Assembly (NCBI GenBank): GCA_019234295.1
Contig: JAFALK010000083.1
Location: forward strand, 1 to 64,000
From: Roseateles sp.
GTDB taxonomy: Bacteria > Pseudomonadota > Gammaproteobacteria > Burkholderiales > Burkholderiaceae_C
DNA length: 64,000 bases
Direction: 5' to 3'
Positions 40,258-49,122 of this stretch are shown in pieces. Both the position numbers and the translations under genes were made by a program. The number at the start of each line of letters is the position of its first letter. Position 1 is the first letter of the stretch. The notes under the pieces are model-generated. The model did not search any database and was not told where the DNA came from. It saw only the letters and a list, made by a program, of their open reading frames with translations.

Positions 40258-42654
40258 ATGAGTCGATTCCAAGTTCGCAAAGTCGCCGTCCTCGGCGCCG
40301 GCGTGATGGGCGCGCAGATCGCTGCCCACCTCGTCAACGTCAAGGTGCCGGTCGTACTCTTTGACCTTCCCGCCAAGGAAGGCCCCAAGAACGGCATCGT
40401 CACCAAGGCCGTCGAAGGCCTGAAGAAGCTCAAGCCCGCGCCGCTGGGTGTGCCCGAGAACGCCGCGCTGATCACGCAAGCCAACTACGAAGAGCATCTC
40501 GAGCTGCTCAAGGATTGCGACCTCATCATCGAGGCCATCGCCGAGCGCATGGACTGGAAGCTCGATCTCTACACCAAGATCGCGCCCTTCGTCGCCCCGC
40601 ATGCCATCGTGGCGTCCAATACCTCGGGCCTGTCGATCACCAAGCTGTCCGAGGTGCTGCCCCAGAGCATCAAGCCGCGCTTCTGTGGCATCCACTTCTT
40701 TAACCCGCCGAGGTACATGTACCTCGTCGAGTTGATCAACACGCCGACGACGCAGCCCGAGGTGCTGGACCAGCTCGAAGGCTTCGTGACCACGGCCGTT
40801 GGCAAAGGCGTGGTACGCGCGCACGACACGCCCAACTTCGTGGCCAACCGCGTCGGCGTCGCCGGCATGATGGCCACCATGATCGAGGCCGAGAAGTTCG
40901 GCCTTTCGGTGGACGTGGTGGACGACCTGACGGGCAAGAAGCTGGGCCGCGCCTCCAGCGGCACCTTCCGCACCGCCGACGTGGTGGGCCTGGACACCAT
41001 GGCCCACGTGATGAAGACCATGCAGGACAACCTGAAGGACGACCCCTTCTATGCCTGCTATGCCACGCCCAAGGTGCTGGCCGGCCTGATCGAGAAGGGC
41101 GCCCTGGGCCAGAAGAGCGGCGCGGGCTTCTACAAAAAGGTTGGCAAGGACATCCAACGCCTGGACTTCGCCACTGGTGACTACGTGGCCTCGGGCGGCA
41201 AGGCCGATGAGATCGTGGCCCGCATCCTCAAGAAGGCGCCGGCAGACCGCATCAAGCTGCTGCGCGAATCGAGCAATCCGCAGGCCCAGTTCCTGTGGTC
41301 CATCTTGCGCGATAGCTTCCACTACGTGGCCGTGCACCTGGACACCGTGGCCGACACGGCGCGTGAGATTGACTTTGCCATGCGCTGGGGCTTTGGCAGC
41401 AGCCAGGGCCCCTTCGAGCTTTGGCAGGCCGCCGGCTGGAAACAGGTCGCCGAGTGGATCTCGGCCGACATCGCCGAAGGCAAGACCCTGTCCAACGCGC
41501 CGCTGCCCGCGTGGGTGACGCAAGGCCCGGTGGCCGACGCCGGCGGCGTGCACACGCCGCACGGCTCCTGGAGCGCAGCGGAAGGCAAGTTCAAGCCGCG
41601 CCACAAGCTTCCCGTGTACGAGCGCCAGCATTTCGGCGAGTCGCTGGTGGGCGAGGGTGCTGCCGAGCCGCTCAAAGCCGGCGTGGAAGAGTTCAAGAAT
41701 GAGGAGATCCGTGTCTGGAGCCTCGACGGCGAAGTGCTGATCGCCTCGATAACCGCCAAGCTGCACCTGATCAGCCCGGCTGTGAACGAGGGCCTGAACA
41801 AGGCCGTCGAGATCGCCGAGGCCAAGTACAAGGGCCTGGTGATCTGGTCGCCCGATGATGTGTTCTCGGCCGGCGCCAACCTCGAATCGCTAATGCCCGT
41901 GTTCATGAAGGCCGGCTCCAAGGGCATCGCGCCCGAGGTGCTCAAGCTGCAGACCATGATGCTGCGCCTGCGCTACTCGAACGTGCCGGTCGTTGCCGCG
42001 ATGCGCGGCCTGGCCCTGGGCGGCGGCTGCGAGCTCTCGGTCTACTGCGACCGTCGCGTCTCGCACATGGAGTGCTACACGGGCCTTGTCGAAGTCGGCG
42101 TGGGCCTGCTGCCGGCCGGCGGCGGCCTGACCTACATCGCCCGCCGCGCGGCCGAGATGGCCGCGGCCGGCAATGCCAATGCGGACGTGTTTGCCTTCCT
42201 CAAGGACGGCTTCACTTCGGCTGCCACGGCCAAGGTCGGTACCTCGGCTCTCGAGAACCGCAAGAACGGCTATCTGATCGACGGCGACATCATTGTCCCG
42301 AACAAGGACGAACTGCTCTTCGTCGCCATCGCCCAGGCCAAGGCCATGGCGGACTCCGGCTACCGCGCCCCGCTCAAGAGCCTGATTCCCGTGGCAGGCC
42401 GCTCCGGCATCGCCACCATCAAGAACCAGCTCGTGAACATGCGCGACGGCGGCTTCATCAGCGCCTACGATTTCCACATTGCGGCACTGATCGCCGACGT
42501 GGTGTGCGGCGGCGAGGTCGAGGCCGGCTCGCTGGTGACCGAGGAATACCTGATGTCGCTGGAGCGCAAGCACTTCTGCGGTCTGCTGGACCAGCCGAAA
42601 ACGCAGGAGCGAATCATGGGCATGCTGCAGACCGGCAAGCCGGTCCGCAACTGA
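40258..42654 (+). CDS. 3-hydroxyacyl-CoA dehydrogenase/enoyl-CoA hydratase bifunctional protein
   Basis: A 798-residue multifunctional beta-oxidation enzyme with reversed order relative to E. coli FadB. The NAD-binding 3-hydroxyacyl-CoA dehydrogenase comes first (VAVLGAGVMGAQIAAH, residues about 7-22; FCGIHFFNPPRYMYLVELI; VANRVGVAGMMATM). A second dehydrogenase helical domain follows, and the hydratase/isomerase fold is at about residues 490-700 (NVPVVAAMRGLALGGGCELSVYCD, ETGLVEVGVGLLPAGGG-like). This matches FadN-type proteins. It oxidises 3-hydroxyacyl-CoA and may hydrate enoyl-CoA. It starts 24 bases after DUF2147 and is followed 23 bases later by the thiolase, its metabolic partner. Confidence 0.93.
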   Translation: MSRFQVRKVAVLGAGVMGAQIAAHLVNVKVPVVLFDLPAKEGPKNGIVTKAVEGLKKLKPAPLGVPENAALITQANYEEHLELLKDCDLIIEAIAERMDWKLDLYTKIAPFVAPHAIVASNTSGLSITKLSEVLPQSIKPRFCGIHFFNPPRYMYLVELINTPTTQPEVLDQLEGFVTTAVGKGVVRAHDTPNFVANRVGVAGMMATMIEAEKFGLSVDVVDDLTGKKLGRASSGTFRTADVVGLDTMAHVMKTMQDNLKDDPFYACYATPKVLAGLIEKGALGQKSGAGFYKKVGKDIQRLDFATGDYVASGGKADEIVARILKKAPADRIKLLRESSNPQAQFLWSILRDSFHYVAVHLDTVADTAREIDFAMRWGFGSSQGPFELWQAAGWKQVAEWISADIAEGKTLSNAPLPAWVTQGPVADAGGVHTPHGSWSAAEGKFKPRHKLPVYERQHFGESLVGEGAAEPLKAGVEEFKNEEIRVWSLDGEVLIASITAKLHLISPAVNEGLNKAVEIAEAKYKGLVIWSPDDVFSAGANLESLMPVFMKAGSKGIAPEVLKLQTMMLRLRYSNVPVVAAMRGLALGGGCELSVYCDRRVSHMECYTGLVEVGVGLLPAGGGLTYIARRAAEMAAAGNANADVFAFLKDGFTSAATAKVGTSALENRKNGYLIDGDIIVPNKDELLFVAIAQAKAMADSGYRAPLKSLIPVAGRSGIATIKNQLVNMRDGGFISAYDFHIAALIADVVCGGEVEAGSLVTEEYLMSLERKHFCGLLDQPKTQERIMGMLQTGKPVRN

Positions 42655-42677
42655 GCGGCCAAGCAAGGAACACTCAA

Positions 42678-43892
42678 ATGAGCAAGCAAGTTCAAGAAGC
42701 CTACATCTGCGCCGCCACCCGCCTGCCCATCGGCAAGTCGGGGCGCGGTTACTACAAGAACACGCGTCCCGAAGAGATGCTGATGCGCGCCATCCAGGCC
42801 GCCATGGCCCAGGTGCCGGGCCTGGACCCGGCCGCCGTGGAAGACGCGATCATCGGCTGCTCCTTCCCCGAGGGCGAGCAGGGCATGAACATCGCCCGCG
42901 TGGCGGCGGTCCTCTCAGGCCTGCCCAACACGGTGGGCGGCGTGACCGTCAACCGCTATTGCGCCTCGGGCATCACGGCCCTGGCCATGGCGGCGGACCG
43001 CATCCGCGTCGGCGAGGCTGAGGTGATGCTGGCTGGCGGCGTCGAGTCGATGAGCATGGTGCCGATGGGCGGCAACAAGCCTTCCATGCCGCCCGCCATC
43101 TTCGAGCGCGACGAGAACGTCGGACTGGCCTACGGCATGGGCCTGACGGCCGAGAAGGTGGCCGATCAGTGGAAGGTCTCGCGTGAAGCGCAAGACGCCT
43201 TCGCGCTGGAATCGCACCAGCGCGCGCTCAAGGCCATCGCGGCTGGCCACTTCAAGGACGAGATGACGCCTTTCGAGGTGGTCACGCGTTCGCCCAACCT
43301 GACTGACGGCTCGGTCTCCCTCAAGAAGCGCATCGTCGACATCGATGAAGGCCCGCGCGCGGACACCTCGGCCGAAGGCCTGGCCAAGCTGCGTCCCGTG
43401 TTCGCCGCCAAGGGCAGCGTCACGGCCGGCAATAGCTCGCAGACCTCGGACGGCGCCGGCGCCCTGATCGTGGCCTCCGAGGCCGCCGTCAAGCGGTTCG
43501 GCCTCACGCCCTTGGCCCGTTTCGTCAGCTTCGCCGTTCGCGGCGTGCCGCCGCACATCATGGGCATCGGCCCGATCGAGGCGATTCCCGTCGCGCTCAA
43601 GGCGGCCGGCATCAAGGCCCAGGACCTGGGCTGGGTGGAGTTGAACGAAGCCTTCGCCGCCCAGTCGCTGGCCGTGCTGAACGACCTCGACAGCAAGGGC
43701 ATCGTGCTGGACCGCGCCAAGGTCAATCCCAACGGCGGCGCGATCGCTCTGGGTCACCCGCTGGGCGCCACCGGCGCGATCCGCGCGGCCTCGGTCATCC
43801 ACGGCCTGCGCCGCACCGGCGAGAAGTACGGCATGGTGACCATGTGCGTGGGCGCCGGGCAGGGCGCTGCGGGCATCATCGAGAGGCTGTAA
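42678..43892 (+). CDS. Acetyl-CoA C-acyltransferase (3-ketoacyl-CoA thiolase)
   Basis: A 404-residue thiolase that cleaves 3-ketoacyl-CoA with CoA. The nucleophilic Cys is Cys95 in VNRYCASGITALA. The catalytic His lies in NPNGGAIALGHPLGATGAIRAASVIHGL and the C-terminal Cys in MVTMCVGAGQGAAGII. The ATG at 42678 gives MSKQVQEAYICAATRLPIGK, the usual start of FadI/FadA-like thiolases in this group; the longer frame is an extension through the upstream gene. It lies 23 bases after the FadB-like gene. A strong hairpin follows its stop, so the enoyl-CoA hydratase gene downstream is at least partly separate. Confidence 0.94.
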   Translation: MSKQVQEAYICAATRLPIGKSGRGYYKNTRPEEMLMRAIQAAMAQVPGLDPAAVEDAIIGCSFPEGEQGMNIARVAAVLSGLPNTVGGVTVNRYCASGITALAMAADRIRVGEAEVMLAGGVESMSMVPMGGNKPSMPPAIFERDENVGLAYGMGLTAEKVADQWKVSREAQDAFALESHQRALKAIAAGHFKDEMTPFEVVTRSPNLTDGSVSLKKRIVDIDEGPRADTSAEGLAKLRPVFAAKGSVTAGNSSQTSDGAGALIVASEAAVKRFGLTPLARFVSFAVRGVPPHIMGIGPIEAIPVALKAAGIKAQDLGWVELNEAFAAQSLAVLNDLDSKGIVLDRAKVNPNGGAIALGHPLGATGAIRAASVIHGLRRTGEKYGMVTMCVGAGQGAAGIIERL

Positions 43893-43906
43893 GCTGCCGA
43901 GCACGA

Positions 43907-43937
43907 CGCGGCCTGGAAGTTGCCCAGGCCGCGTTTG
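43907..43937 (+). terminator. Rho-independent terminator-like hairpin after the thiolase gene
   Basis: CGCGGCCTGG (43907-43916) pairs perfectly with CCAGGCCGCG (43924-43933) around a 7-base loop and is followed by TTTGT. A 10-bp GC stem with a short T-tract is a good intrinsic terminator. It lies 14 bases after the thiolase stop and 19 before the next start. Confidence 0.75.
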
Positions 43938-43955
43938 TCATTGCAGGAGACATTC

Positions 43956-44720
43956 ATGAGCATCAAGACCCACACCCTCAACGGCGTCGCGACGATCGAG
44001 ATCGCGCGCCCCGAGAAGAAAAACGCGATCACGGCGGCGATGTACTCAGAGATGGCGGACGCGCTGCGCGCCGCCCAGGCCGACGCGACCGTGCGTGCCG
44101 TGCTGATCCAGGGCCAGCCCGAGATCTTCACCTCGGGCAACGACCTCGAGGATTTCATGAACGCGCCGGCCCGTGACTTGAACGCCCCGGTGTTCCAGTT
44201 CATGTTCGCCCTGCTCGACTGCGAGAAGCCCTTGATCGCCGCCGTGACCGGCGCGGCCATCGGCATCGGCACGACCATGCTCCTGCACTGTGACTTCGTC
44301 TACGTGTCTGATGAATCGCGCCTGGCCATGCCCTTCGTGGCCCTGGGCCTGGTGCCGGAGTTCGCGTCCAGCCTGGTCGCGCCTGTGCTGATGGGCCATC
44401 GGCGTGCGGCCGAGTACCTGCTGCTCGGCACTCCTTTCAACGGTGAGCAGGCCGTGGAGATGGGCATCGCCAACGCCGTGCTGCCGAGCAAGGAAGTGGT
44501 CAACCACGCGCGCCGCGTGGCCGAGCGCTTCAACGGACTGCCGCCCTCGGGAGTGCGCGAGAGCAAGAAGCTGCTTCGCCGCGCGGACGCGGCCAAAGTC
44601 CGCGAGCAGATCGAGGCCGAGGCGCAGGTCTTCGGCGCCCGGCTGCGTGGCCCGGAGGCCCAGGAGGCCTTCCAGGCCTTCTTCCAGAAGCGTCAGCCGG
44701 ACTTCAGCAAGTTCAGCTGA
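43956..44720 (+). CDS. Enoyl-CoA hydratase/isomerase family protein
   Basis: A 254-residue crotonase-fold enzyme. It has GVATIEIARPEKKNAITAAMYSEMADAL, the oxyanion-hole segment EIFTSGNDLEDFMNAPA, LIAAVTGAAIGIGTTMLLHCDFVY and LVPEFASSLVAPVLMGHRRAAEYLLLG. The second catalytic Glu position reads VPEFASS rather than the classical EIGL(I)P-type pair, so it may be an isomerase or a less typical hydratase. The Met at 43956 follows AGGAGA; the upstream in-frame Met lies in the terminator region. It closes the fatty-acid cluster and ends within the first of three 32-bp repeats. Confidence 0.9.
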   Translation: MSIKTHTLNGVATIEIARPEKKNAITAAMYSEMADALRAAQADATVRAVLIQGQPEIFTSGNDLEDFMNAPARDLNAPVFQFMFALLDCEKPLIAAVTGAAIGIGTTMLLHCDFVYVSDESRLAMPFVALGLVPEFASSLVAPVLMGHRRAAEYLLLGTPFNGEQAVEMGIANAVLPSKEVVNHARRVAERFNGLPPSGVRESKKLLRRADAAKVREQIEAEAQVFGARLRGPEAQEAFQAFFQKRQPDFSKFS

Positions 44721-44812
44721 TCGGTCGCGCGGCACACCGCGCGACTTGCTGATCAGCTGCGCGGCACCCCGCGCGAATTGCTGATCAGTCGCGCGGGATC
44801 TCGCGCGACTTG
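44717..44812. repeat. Three tandem 32-bp repeats with internal hairpins between convergent genes
   Basis: Units 44717-44748, 44749-44780 and 44781-44812 begin CTGATC and end ACTTG or AATTG. Each contains a TCGCGCGG-N5-CGCGCGA type inverted repeat that varies mainly in the loop. The first unit includes the hydratase stop and the third includes the thioesterase stop. The structure resembles a duplicated bidirectional terminator. Confidence 0.85.
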
Positions 44813-45183
44813 CCCACGTCGTCGATGGCGACGAATGTGAGGTTTGCCTCTGTCACCTTCACGTGCTGTGGCTTCGCCGGGTTGCGCTCGGCTTCCACCT
44901 CCACATGGACGGTGATCGACGTGCGGCCCACGCGAATCACGGTGGCGTAGAAGGACAGCAGGTCGCCGACCGAGACAGGCTGCTTGAACACAAACTCGTT
45001 GACGGCCACAGTGGTCACCCGGCCGCGCGAGATGCGCATGGGCAGGACCGAGGCAGCCAGGTCGACCTGGGCCATGATCCAGCCGCCGAAGATGTCGCCG
45101 TTGGCGTTGGCGTCCGAGGGCATTGGGATGACGCGCAACACGAGTTGGCGTTCGGCGGCGTCGAGAGGGGACTTGTCGGTCAT
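44785..45183 (-). CDS. Acyl-CoA thioesterase, YciA-like hotdog protein
   Basis: A 132-residue hotdog-fold thioesterase. The hallmark is DANANGDIFGGWIMAQVDLAAS, containing the active-site Asp/helix segment, followed by RVTTVAVNEFVFKQPVSVGDLLSFYATVIRVGRTSITVHVEVEAER and VTEANLTFVAID. YciA-type enzymes hydrolyse a broad range of acyl-CoAs in the cytoplasm and are commonly found with fatty-acid genes. The Met at 45183 gives the family length; the longer frame runs antisense into the exporter gene. It is convergent with the enoyl-CoA hydratase gene, and its stop lies in the third 32-bp repeat. Confidence 0.92.
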   Translation of the reverse strand: MTDKSPLDAAERQLVLRVIPMPSDANANGDIFGGWIMAQVDLAASVLPMRISRGRVTTVAVNEFVFKQPVSVGDLLSFYATVIRVGRTSITVHVEVEAERNPAKPQHVKVTEANLTFVAIDDVGKSREIPRD

Positions 45184-45234
45184 GATGTCAGCTTTGCGGT
45201 TTGCGCCCGATTGTCGGGCTAACGTCACGTTCAC

Positions 45235-47070
45235 ATGCGCTCCCATCGAAGCAACCCCACGCCGGCACCCCCTTCTGAGCAGGTCCGCAAGGACTGGCCG
45301 ACGATCAAGCGCTTGCTTGGCTATCTTTGGAACTATCGCTGGCGCGTCGGCTTTGCGCTGACCTTCATGCTCGGCGCGCGCCTGGCCAATGTTGGTGTTC
45401 CGGTTCTGCTCAAGCACCTGATCGACAGCCTGGACATCAAGCCCGGCTCGCCGCAGGCGCTGCTGGTCGTGCCCGTGGGCCTCCTGCTGGCCTACGGCTT
45501 GCTGCGTCTTTCGACCTCGCTCTTCTCAGAGGCGCGAGAGTTGATCTTCGCCAAGGCCACCGAGGGCACGGCGCGGGCGATCTCGCTGCAGGTCTTTCGC
45601 CACCTCCACGACCTGTCGCTTCGCTTCCACCTGGAGCGCCAGACAGGTGGCATGACACGCGACATTGAGCGCGGCACGCGGGCCGTGAACTCGCTGATCT
45701 CCTACTCGCTCTACAACATCATCCCGACGCTGATCGAGGTGACCCTGGTGCTGGGCCTGCTCGCCTGGAAGTTCGACGCGGTCTTCGCCCTGATCACGGG
45801 CGGCGCCCTGGTGCTGTACATCGTCTTCACGGTGACGGTGACGGAATGGCGTACGAAGTTCCGCCGCAAGCTCAACGAACTCGACTCCGTGGCGCATAGC
45901 AAGGCCATCGACTCGCTGCTGAATTACGAGACGGTCAAGTACTTCAACAACGAAGACTTCGAGGCCAGCCGCTACGACGAGAGCCTGGAGCGGCTGCGCC
46001 GGGCGCAGGTGAAGTCGCAGCAGACCTTGTCCATCTTGAACAGCGGCCAGCAGGTGATCATCGCGGTGGCCCTGGTGGGCATGCTGTGGCGCGCGACAGA
46101 GGGCGTGGTCGCCGGGCACATGAGCCTGGGGGACCTGGTGATGATCAACGCCTTCATGATCCAGCTGTACATCCCGCTGAACTTCCTCGGCGTGATCTAC
46201 CGGGAGATCAAGCAGGGCCTGACCGATCTGGACAAGATGTTCGCACTGCTGGAGCGCGATCGCGAGGTGGCCGATGCGGCCGACGCCGCCGAGCTGAAGG
46301 TTCGCGGCGCCACGGTGCGCTTCGAAAACGTGCGATTTGCCTACGACCCCGAGCGGCCCATCCTGCACGGCGTGAGCTTCGAGATCCCGGCCGGCAAGAA
46401 GGTGGCGGTGGTCGGCCCCAGCGGCTCGGGCAAGAGCACGCTGGCGCGATTGCTCTACCGCTTCTACGACGTGGACAGCGGCGCCATCCGCATCGACGGC
46501 CAGGACTTGCGTAGCGTCACGCAGGCCTCGCTGCGCCGCGCCATCGGCATCGTGCCCCAGGACACGGTGCTGTTCAACGACACGGTGGCCTACAACATCG
46601 CCTATGGCAAGCCCGGCTCCAGCCAGGCCGAGGTGGAGGCCGCGGCCCAGGCGGCCCACATCCACGCCTTCATCCGGGCCACGCCCAAGGGCTACGAGAC
46701 CATGGTCGGCGAGCGCGGGCTGAAGCTCTCGGGCGGCGAGAAGCAGCGCGTGGCGATTGCCCGCACTCTTCTGAAGAACCCGCCCATCCTGATCTTCGAT
46801 GAGGCCACCTCGGCGCTGGACTCGCGCAACGAGCGCGCCATCCAGGCCGAGCTCGACAGCGCGGGCGAGGGCAAGACGGTGCTCGTGATCGCGCACCGGC
46901 TCTCGACTGTCATCGACGCCCACGAGATTCTGGTGCTGGAGGCGGGTCACGTGGTTGAGCGAGGCCACCATGCCGAGCTGCTGGCTCAAGGCGGCGTCTA
47001 CGCACGTATGTGGCGCTTGCAGCAGAGCGGCGTCACCGAGGCTTTGGCCGAAGCGGGGGGCGCCGCATGA
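45235..47070 (+). CDS. Atm1/HMT-type ABC exporter (membrane and ATPase fused)
   Basis: A 611-residue half-transporter. Six transmembrane helices (about residues 35-310) include the Atm1-like YFNNEDFEASRYDESL and KSQQTLSILNSGQQVIIAVAL segments, whose residues line the glutathione-binding region in Atm1 relatives. The ATPase has Walker [17 protein letters not shown]-loop GIVPQDTVLFNDTV, signature LSGGEKQRVAIARTL, Walker B ILIFDEATSALD and the switch His in VIAHRLSTV. Family members export glutathione or metal/sulfur conjugates across the inner membrane as homodimers. It starts 51 bases upstream of the divergent thioesterase gene. Native substrate unknown. Confidence 0.9.
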   Translation: MRSHRSNPTPAPPSEQVRKDWPTIKRLLGYLWNYRWRVGFALTFMLGARLANVGVPVLLKHLIDSLDIKPGSPQALLVVPVGLLLAYGLLRLSTSLFSEARELIFAKATEGTARAISLQVFRHLHDLSLRFHLERQTGGMTRDIERGTRAVNSLISYSLYNIIPTLIEVTLVLGLLAWKFDAVFALITGGALVLYIVFTVTVTEWRTKFRRKLNELDSVAHSKAIDSLLNYETVKYFNNEDFEASRYDESLERLRRAQVKSQQTLSILNSGQQVIIAVALVGMLWRATEGVVAGHMSLGDLVMINAFMIQLYIPLNFLGVIYREIKQGLTDLDKMFALLERDREVADAADAAELKVRGATVRFENVRFAYDPERPILHGVSFEIPAGKKVAVVGPSGSGKSTLARLLYRFYDVDSGAIRIDGQDLRSVTQASLRRAIGIVPQDTVLFNDTVAYNIAYGKPGSSQAEVEAAAQAAHIHAFIRATPKGYETMVGERGLKLSGGEKQRVAIARTLLKNPPILIFDEATSALDSRNERAIQAELDSAGEGKTVLVIAHRLSTVIDAHEILVLEAGHVVERGHHAELLAQGGVYARMWRLQQSGVTEALAEAGGAA

Positions 47071-47126
47071 ATCCGGGATGCGAAGTCCGCCGGGGCCTGG
47101 CCTGCCAGTCGTTCTAAACTGCCCCA

Positions 47127-48038
47127 GTGGAAACCAAGTGGCTTGAAGATTTCGTCAGCCTGGCCGAGACGCGCAGCTTCTCGCGCTCGGCCCAGCTCCG
47201 GCATGTAACCCAGCCCGCGTTCTCGCGCCGCATCCAGGCGCTGGAGGCTTGGGCGGGCGTAGATCTGGTGGATCGCTCTTCGTATCCGACCCGGCTGACG
47301 GGCGCCGGTGAGACCCTGCTGGCGCAGGCCGTGGAGATCCTCGGCAACCTGCAGGCCACGCGCAACATGCTGCGCAGTCACCAGTCGGCGGGCGACGACA
47401 TGATCGAGTTTGCCGTGCCGCACTCGCTCGCCTTCAGCTTCTTCCCGCATTGGCTGATGGAGCTGCGCCAGCGCTTCGGCGCCATCAAGTGCCGGCTCAA
47501 CGCGCTCAACGTGCACGACGCGATGCTCCAGCTCTCGGAGGGCAACTGTGATCTGCTCGTGGTCTACCACCATGCAAGCCAACCCTTGCAGCTGGACCCC
47601 GAGCGCTATGAAATGGCCTCGCTCGGCACCGAGATGCTCTCGGCCTACGCCAAGGCCGACGCCAAGGGCCGGCCCCTTTTCAGCCTGCCCGGCCACCCGG
47701 GTCAGCGCATTCCCTTCCTCGCCTATGCCTCGGGGGCCTATCTGGGCCAGCTCGTAGAACTGATTGTGAAGCAGGCCGATGTAGCCCTGAATCTCGACGC
47801 GCTGTACCAGACCGATATGGCGGAGAGCCTCAAGGCCATGGCGCTGGAAGGTCACGGCCTGGCATTTCTGCCGGCCAGTTCGGTGACCAAGGAGCTGCGC
47901 GCCAAGGCGCTGGCGCCGGCCGCTGCGCAGGGGCAGTTCGAGCTGGCGATGGAGCTGCGGATCTACCGCGAGCGCCCCGGGCTGTCGCGGCGGAACAAGC
48001 CAGCTGCCGTCGCGCTCTGGAATTCGCTGGTTGGCTGA
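47127..48038 (+). CDS. LysR-family transcriptional regulator
   Basis: A 303-residue regulator with a GTG start. The helix-turn-helix is METKWLEDFVSLAETRSFSRSAQLRHVTQPAFSRRIQALEAWAGVDLVDRSSYPTRLT, a LysR domain close to HypT/YjiE-like proteins (aromatic Ser/Tyr instead of the usual R.P..LT step). The effector domain follows from about residue 90. It lies 56 bases after the exporter gene and 123 bases before gltI, all on one strand. Control of the glutamate/aspartate importer is possible from position but not shown by sequence. HypT relatives respond to hypochlorite or methionine oxidation, so a stress role is an alternative. Confidence 0.87.
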   Translation: METKWLEDFVSLAETRSFSRSAQLRHVTQPAFSRRIQALEAWAGVDLVDRSSYPTRLTGAGETLLAQAVEILGNLQATRNMLRSHQSAGDDMIEFAVPHSLAFSFFPHWLMELRQRFGAIKCRLNALNVHDAMLQLSEGNCDLLVVYHHASQPLQLDPERYEMASLGTEMLSAYAKADAKGRPLFSLPGHPGQRIPFLAYASGAYLGQLVELIVKQADVALNLDALYQTDMAESLKAMALEGHGLAFLPASSVTKELRAKALAPAAAQGQFELAMELRIYRERPGLSRRNKPAAVALWNSLVG

Positions 48039-48161
48039 TTCTTTTCGGCCCTTCTTCATGAAGTCATGCAGGCGTTGCATGATCCGTACAAACCCGGATC
48101 GGCGCTCTGGTGCCGCTGTGGTCTCCTTCAACTTTTCCTTGCCCCCAAAGGAGCCTCAATC

Positions 48162-49049
48162 ATGAAAAGAACCCTGCTCGTTCTCGCGCTGTCCGCGCTG
48201 GCCTTCGGCGCCCATGCCGAAGACACCCTGGCCAAGATCAAGGCCAGCGGCACGATCAGCCTGGGCGTGCGTGATTCCTCCGCGCTGTCCTATACCCTGG
48301 GCAATGACAAATACGTCGGCTTCCACACCGAGATGGCCGAGCGCATCATCGGCGACCTCTCCAAGGCCGTCGGCAAGAAGCTCGAGACCAAGTACACCCT
48401 GGTGACCTCGCAGAACCGCATTCCCCTGGTGCAGAACGGCACGGTGGACCTGGAGTGCGGCTCCACCACCAACAATGCCCAGCGCCAGAAGGACGTGGAC
48501 TTCGCCTACACGACCTATGTGGAAGTGGTGCGCATCGCCGTGCGCGCCAACTCCGGCATCAAGAGCATCAAGGACCTGAACGGCCGCTCGGTTGCCACGA
48601 CCACGGGCACGACCTCGGTTCAGACCCTGCGCAAGAACGAGCGCGCCCAGAACATCGACTTCAAGGAGGTCTACGGCAAGGACCACGCCGACAGCTTCCT
48701 GCTGCTGGAATCGGGCCGCGCCGACGCCTTCGTGATGGACGGCTCCATCCTGGCCAAGAACATCGCCAGCTCCAAGAATCCTGGCGATTTCAAGATCGTC
48801 GGCGAGGAGCTCTCGGTCGAGCCGATTGCCTGCATGGTGCGCAAGGACGACCCCGCCTTCCTCAAGGCCGTGGACGACTCCATCCTCCGCCAGATCAAGG
48901 ACGGCTCGCTGGCCAAGCTCTACGACAAGTGGTTCATGCAGCCCATCCCGCCGACGAACCGCTCGCTGAACATGCCGATGAGCGAAGCCACCAAGGCGGC
49001 TTGGGCCAATCCCAACAATAAGCCGATGGAAGACTACGCGAAGAAGTGA
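48162..49049 (+). CDS. gltI: Glutamate/aspartate-binding periplasmic protein
   Basis: A 295-residue amino-acid binding protein with a Sec signal peptide (KRTLLVLALSALAFGAHA, residues 2-19). The SBP_bac_3 fold shows LAKIKASGTISLGVRDSSALSYTLGNDKYVGFHTEMAERI, VTSQNRIPLVQNGTVDLECGSTTNNAQRQKDVDFA, IKDLNGRSVATTTGTTSVQTLR and ESGRADAFVMDGSIL, matching GltI. The Met at 48162 is preceded by AAGGAG and starts the signal peptide. A very stable hairpin follows the stop, which should make gltI more abundant than the permease genes downstream. It delivers glutamate or aspartate to GltJKL. Confidence 0.94.
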   Translation: MKRTLLVLALSALAFGAHAEDTLAKIKASGTISLGVRDSSALSYTLGNDKYVGFHTEMAERIIGDLSKAVGKKLETKYTLVTSQNRIPLVQNGTVDLECGSTTNNAQRQKDVDFAYTTYVEVVRIAVRANSGIKSIKDLNGRSVATTTGTTSVQTLRKNERAQNIDFKEVYGKDHADSFLLLESGRADAFVMDGSILAKNIASSKNPGDFKIVGEELSVEPIACMVRKDDPAFLKAVDDSILRQIKDGSLAKLYDKWFMQPIPPTNRSLNMPMSEATKAAWANPNNKPMEDYAKK

Positions 49050-49070
49050 TCGCGGGCCGGTGTTGTATGG

Positions 49071-49105
49071 AGTGGCGCCCGCCATTATGGCGGGCGCCAC
49101 TTTTT
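49071..49105 (+). terminator. Strong hairpin between gltI and gltJ
   Basis: AGTGGCGCCCGCCA (49071-49084) pairs perfectly with TGGCGGGCGCCACT (49088-49101) around a 3-base loop, with TTTTT at 49101-49105. A 14-bp GC stem plus U-run is a textbook intrinsic terminator, probably leaky, or an RNA-stabilising element that raises binding-protein output. Confidence 0.85.
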
Positions 49106-49122
49106 GAATCGAGGGGCTTCAG

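Noticed and set aside
44717..44812. CRISPR-like short repeats
   Set aside because: Units are directly adjacent with no spacers, only three copies, and no cas genes are present. The internal stems fit a terminator array better.
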